Shown: in pieces, positions 34,041 to 37,110 of the stretch
How positions within the stretch are numbered: position 1 is the first letter of the stretch
Layout of the letters: each line of letters starts with the position of its first letter
Source of the DNA: a bacterium
GTDB taxonomy: Bacteria; Arandabacterota; Arandabacteria; Arandabacterales; Arandabacteraceae
Direction: 5' to 3'
NCBI GenBank assembly: GCA_025774845.1
Contig: JALGZP010000019.1
Location: 1 to 37,110 of the forward strand
Length of the DNA stretch: 37,110 nt
Program-made: the position numbers and the translations under genes
The notes under the pieces: model-generated
Database searches by the model: none
Told to the model about the DNA's origin: nothing
The model's input: only the letters and a program-made list of their open reading frames with translations

Positions 34041-35141
34041 TTACCGTAGATCTTCCGACTCGAGTTCTTTCTCCCGGAAGGTAGTGACCGGTGGTGCCTC
34101 TTCTGCATTGTCGCCGGGACTGTATTCGAAGACCTTCTGTACGTCTGTACCAATCAGGCGGAAGAGTTCAAACACCGGTAGGCCATTGGGGCAGGCACTG
34201 CTGCACTGCCCGCAACCTGTACAGGAGGAGACCATATGATTCAGCCTTGTCAGGTGGAATAGCAGCGTGTCATAAGGGAGTTTTATCGCTCCCTTTCTTT
34301 CCGCCCACTGGAGATACTGACTCGGCTTATGGTCGAAGATGTTTGTCAGAAAGATGCATTCCCTGCAGTAGCAGATGGGACATTCCTCGCGGCAGTTGTA
34401 GCACCTCTTGCACCGCGCGAATTCGTTCAAGAGATCGGGAATCGTTGCAAAACGGTCTTTCACTTCGGCAAGCATCTGGTCATGCAGTTTGGTTCTGCTC
34501 TCAATGATCTCCCCTACTCGCTTCTCCCGTTCCGCCGAGTCCCCCTGCACGTCGGCCCCTAGCAGGGAGGCGATGTCGTCAGGAGCTTTAAGGTAGAGGG
34601 CCTTGTCGAGATCGACTCCGATGAACCCGATGTTCATCGACACATTCTCGGGAACGGGATACCGACAGACCTGGCAGGATTTCCTCAGGTTGGCCGTATC
34701 CCCGGAGATCTGGGCATCAAGGAACTCCCTCAGGTTGAACTCTCCGGCATCACCAAGCATCTTCTCGAAGACATCCGATTCCACTGTTCCCAGGCAGTCG
34801 ACCCCGATGAGAAAAAGATGTTCCAGGCTGGCCTGCTTGAACTTCGCCAGTTCGACCAGTGTCCGAACCTCGCAGGCCCGAAGCACAACACCCAGTCTCT
34901 GACCCGCACCCCAGGCAGTCAGCGATGAGACCACCCTCGCCGCGTTCGCTGTGAGATACGGTAAAAAGGGAGAGGCATTTGCGATCTGGGACGGGTCTTT
35001 GACCAGGGTGGGCGCAAAACTTCTTCCGGAAAGGACAGCCTGAGGCACGACCAGGGCATCAACGACCTTCTTCTCCAGGAGGTCTCGAAACACCTGGTTA
35101 AGGGTCTCTCCTATAACCCCGTCTTTGAGGGGAATGATCAT
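34041..35141 (-). CDS. FrhB/FdhB-like iron-sulfur protein of the HdrA-MvhD cluster
   Basis: The 366-residue protein has an FrhB/FdhB-type domain in its first part (VVDALVVPQAVLSG, VVLRACEVRTLVELAKFKQA, FLIGVDCLG) with a cysteine motif SCQVCRYPVP, and then two ferredoxin-like sites: RCKRCYNCREECPICYC and SCTGCGQCSSACPNGLP. This resembles F420-dehydrogenase/formate-dehydrogenase beta subunits that bring electrons to Hdr complexes. GGGAGGAG before the ATG fixes the start, 13 nt after mvhD. It is likely the electron-input or output subunit of the HdrA-MvhD assembly; the donor is unknown. Confidence 0.87.
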   Translation of the reverse strand: MIIPLKDGVIGETLNQVFRDLLEKKVVDALVVPQAVLSGRSFAPTLVKDPSQIANASPFLPYLTANAARVVSSLTAWGAGQRLGVVLRACEVRTLVELAKFKQASLEHLFLIGVDCLGTVESDVFEKMLGDAGEFNLREFLDAQISGDTANLRKSCQVCRYPVPENVSMNIGFIGVDLDKALYLKAPDDIASLLGADVQGDSAEREKRVGEIIESRTKLHDQMLAEVKDRFATIPDLLNEFARCKRCYNCREECPICYCRECIFLTNIFDHKPSQYLQWAERKGAIKLPYDTLLFHLTRLNHMVSSCTGCGQCSSACPNGLPVFELFRLIGTDVQKVFEYSPGDNAEEAPPVTTFREKELESEDLR

Positions 35142-35154
35142 CGATTGCTCCTCC

Positions 35155-35574
35155 CTATATTTCCCACGCAGTCTTGAATGGACTGGGCCCCAGCTGCTTC
35201 AGGTCCGAAACCATGGCCGTGATCGTGTCCGCGAACAATCGCCCTTCGCTGGCACTTATCCATTGCAGCCGTACGCGTTCATCAGGAATGCCCAGGTCTT
35301 TCAAAATCGTCTTCAGGATCGCAATGCGCCGTCGTGCCTTGTAATTACCAGACTGGTAATGGCAGTCGCCGGGGTGTCACCCGCCCACCAGGATCCCGTC
35401 GGCACCCTCCAACAGGGCTTTCAGAATATAGACAGGATCGACCGCACCACTGCACATCAACCTGATGATCCTGACATTCGGAGGGTATTGAATGCGGGAG
35501 GTGCCTGCCAGATCCGCGGCAGCATAGGTGCACCAGTTGCATACGAATGCGATAATCCTCGGCTCAAATTCCAT
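35155..35574 (-). CDS. mvhD: MvhD-type [2Fe-2S] hydrogenase/Hdr delta subunit with in-frame UGA read as selenocysteine
   Basis: The ATG at 35574 opens a frame that reaches TGA at 35379-35377 (codon 66) and continues in the same frame to TAG at 35157-35155, for 139 residues in total. The sequence before is FVCNWCTYAAADLAG ... IRLMCSGAVDP ... LLEGADGILVGG, then the TGA, then HPGDCHYQSGNYKARRR and a normal MvhD C-terminus. In MvhD/VhuD proteins this position is Cys or Sec (GG-C/U-HPGDCHY). The cysteines at 12, 15, 41 and 71 and residue 66 make the cluster ligand set. A SECIS-like hairpin follows at once. The gene starts 11 nt after hdrA; AGAGGAAGG supports the ATG. A plain ORF caller would stop at 35377. 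Confidence 0.9.
35335..35364 (-). other. SECIS-like hairpin downstream of the UGA in mvhD
   Basis: In the mRNA, 16 nt after the UGA, AUUACCA (35360-35354) and UGGUAAU (35350-35344) form a perfect 7-bp stem around GUC. A lower 4-bp stem UGCC/GGCA (35364-35361 with 35338-35335) lies below a 5-nt bulge. Bacterial SECIS elements are small stem-loops in the coding region right after the UGA with a G/U in the apical loop, as here. Confidence 0.75.
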
Positions 35575-35585
35575 GGTCCTTCCTC

Positions 35586-37110
35586 TCACTCTGAAACAGC
35601 AGCATCTATCATAGCCAAGACCTTGGTCTTTTCAAAGCCCTTTTGCTCTGATACACCGCTGGGACACGCTGCGGCACACGCTCCGCAGGCCTGACAGAGC
35701 ACATCTACCACCTCTGCCACTCTGGTCTCCGGATTGACTTCGCGGGCATCGTAGGGGCATATCAATTCGCAGATGCCGCACCCGGAACACCACTTGGTTT
35801 TGACTTGAGGTATCTCGGCCTTTGCCTCGATCCTGTCCCTTGACAATATGGTGGCGGCCCGGATGGCAGCCCCCTTGGCCTCCGCAATCGATTCCTCGAT
35901 GGCCCTGGGTGAGTGAGCCAGCCCGCACATGAAGACCCCGTCGGCCGTGAAATCCAGAGGCCTTATCTTCGCGTGGGCCTCCATGAAAAACCCGTCCTCG
36001 GTGAGAGGGAGCTTCAAGGTCTGGGCAAGCTTCTCGTTATCGGCATACATGCCCGTGCTGAGAACCACAAGGTCCGGTTCATAGGTCACTTCCCGGTTGA
36101 CCACCGGATCGATCACGCTGACCTGCAGCCGCTCACCGTCTGCGGTCAGCTTCGGCTTATCGGTCTCATCGTAACGGACAAAGATCACACCCCTGCGTCT
36201 GGCGTCCAGGTAGTGCTTCTCCCTGAACCCGTAGGTCCGGATGTCACGGTAGAGGATGATCACCTCGATTGCTGGATTCAAATCCTTGATCCGGATGGCA
36301 TTCTTGATCGCATGAGAGCAGCAAACCCGGCTGCAGTACGGGTGTTCGTCGTCCCTTGAACCGACGCATTGGATCATGACAACCCGGTCAACATCGGAGA
36401 TATCCCGGGCGACGAGCATTCTCTCGAATTCGGTCTGGGTGAGTACCTTCTCACTCCGGCCACGGAGATATTCGTCGGTCTCAACCTCCCTGGCTCCGGT
36501 AGCAACGATCATGGCTCCGTGGGCGAGCTCGATTGTCCGGTCCTCTTGTTTCAGGCGAACCGTAGTCCTGTAGTCACCAAGATAGCCGGAAGCCTCCTCC
36601 ACCTCGGCACCGGTATAGATCTGAATGAGCTCGCTCTTTTCGATCGCGTCAATCGTCCTTCGGAGGAGCTCCTGAGTATCCTTTCCATCTATTGTAGAGT
36701 GAATGTCATGCAGATGCCCGCCGAGCCGGTCCTCCTTCTCGACGAGATGGACCCGGAAACCCTGGCCGGCCAGCGCAAGAGCTGCCGTCATTCCGGAAAG
36801 GCCCCCGCCTATGACCAGTCCTTCCTTGTTGATCTCAAAGCTCTCCTGCTCGATGGGACTCAGGAGCGCTGCCTTGGCGACTGCCATCGCCACAATCTGC
36901 TTGGCCTTCTCCGTCGCTTTTGCCGGTTCCTTCATGTGCACCCAGGAGACATGTTCACGGAGACTCGCCATTTCAAACAGGTAGGGGTTGAGTCCGGCCT
37001 CGCGTATGGTGTCACGGAACAACGGGGCATGCGTCGTCGGCGTGCATGAAGCTACGACGACACGGGTCAGATCGTGTTCCTCGATTTCAGCCTTTATCTT
37101 TTCCAGAGAA
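35586..37110 (-). CDS. hdrA: HdrA-like flavin iron-sulfur subunit (5' end outside window)
   Basis: The frame is open from the window edge (first full codon at 37109) to a stop at 35586, giving 507 residues. The upstream part, not covered by any ATG, reads VVVASCTPTTHAPLFRDTIR, typical of HdrA before its FAD domain. Then follow the FAD-binding VIGGGLSGMTAALALAGQGF, the CVGSRDDEHPYCSRVCCSH block, and two C-terminal [4Fe-4S] sites (WCSGCGICELICPYDA and CQACGACAAACPSG). HdrA carries the flavin that can bifurcate electrons between ferredoxin and a second acceptor. The Cys positions are all sense codons in the visible part. The mvhD gene starts 11 nt after its stop. Confidence 0.92.
   Translation of the reverse strand, partial: SLEKIKAEIEEHDLTRVVVASCTPTTHAPLFRDTIREAGLNPYLFEMASLREHVSWVHMKEPAKATEKAKQIVAMAVAKAALLSPIEQESFEINKEGLVIGGGLSGMTAALALAGQGFRVHLVEKEDRLGGHLHDIHSTIDGKDTQELLRRTIDAIEKSELIQIYTGAEVEEASGYLGDYRTTVRLKQEDRTIELAHGAMIVATGAREVETDEYLRGRSEKVLTQTEFERMLVARDISDVDRVVMIQCVGSRDDEHPYCSRVCCSHAIKNAIRIKDLNPAIEVIILYRDIRTYGFREKHYLDARRRGVIFVRYDETDKPKLTADGERLQVSVIDPVVNREVTYEPDLVVLSTGMYADNEKLAQTLKLPLTEDGFFMEAHAKIRPLDFTADGVFMCGLAHSPRAIEESIAEAKGAAIRAATILSRDRIEAKAEIPQVKTKWCSGCGICELICPYDAREVNPETRVAEVVDVLCQACGACAAACPSGVSEQKGFEKTKVLAMIDAAVSE

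Noticed and set aside
35345-35542. Alternative minus-strand frame across the mvhD region as a separate gene, or mvhD as a frameshifted pseudogene
   Set aside because: The frame on both sides of the TGA is the same and carries all MvhD motifs; no shift is needed, and the alternative frame has no family features.
35586-37110. Selenocysteine in HdrA
   Set aside because: HdrA can be a selenoprotein in some lineages, but every Cys position of the visible part is a sense codon and no in-frame TGA is found.

Overview
The window reads as a contiguous piece of chromosome from an anaerobic, diderm (outer-membrane) bacterium of fairly high G+C. The diderm call rests on apolipoprotein N-acyltransferase, HtrA, MreBCD/RodA/PBP2 and Tat-exported proteins. 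Anaerobiosis is suggested by an HdrA/MvhD/FrhB-like iron-sulfur cluster, a radical-SAM enzyme and a probable selenoprotein. Phylum cannot be assigned from the sequence alone; the gene content would fit an uncultured deltaproteobacterial-like or FCB-like lineage. No rRNA, tRNA, CRISPR array, prophage or insertion sequence was found.

Region 1 (1-17.4 kb, all minus strand) is a very tightly packed gene train, many genes overlapping by ATGA or TGATG: asd, ecfT, truA, a FSA-type transaldolase, htrA, purB, purL, purQ, a double-PurS gene, purF, radC, mreB, mreC, mreD, mrdA (PBP2), rodA and the start of lgt. A good sigma70-type promoter (17349-17378) precedes asd. The run joins de novo purine synthesis (the three-subunit FGAM synthase PurL/PurQ/PurS plus PurF and PurB) to the rod-shape and lateral-wall machinery. 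Region 2 (17.4-21.9 kb, minus) holds lnt, a receiver-less sigma54 activator and purM, with a promoter upstream of purM, and a conserved hypothetical gene.

Region 3 (21.9-31.0 kb, minus) is accessory. It contains a non-coding stretch with six consecutive hairpins, a GT-C membrane glycosyltransferase, a zinc-ribbon/DUF2007-like protein, a methyltransferase, a DUF1059 protein too short for a usual ORF cutoff, a tandem pair of 79-residue cysteine-rich proteins, an HD-GYP-like protein coupled to a HEAT-repeat protein, and an SDR/DUF2867 protein.

Region 4 (31.0-34.0 kb, plus) starts at a divergent promoter region. It has a Tat-exported DUF362 protein and an AmrS-like radical-SAM protein that also has a Tat signal, followed by a single-domain cNMP-binding-fold protein preceded by a perfect 12-bp inverted repeat.

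Region 5 (34.0-37.1 kb, minus) is the most striking: hdrA (its 5' end runs off the window), mvhD with an in-frame UGA at the family's Sec/Cys position followed by a SECIS-like hairpin, and an FrhB/FdhB-like ferredoxin-domain protein. Together they look like a selenium-dependent electron-transfer or electron-bifurcating module. Conventional gene calling would cut mvhD in half.
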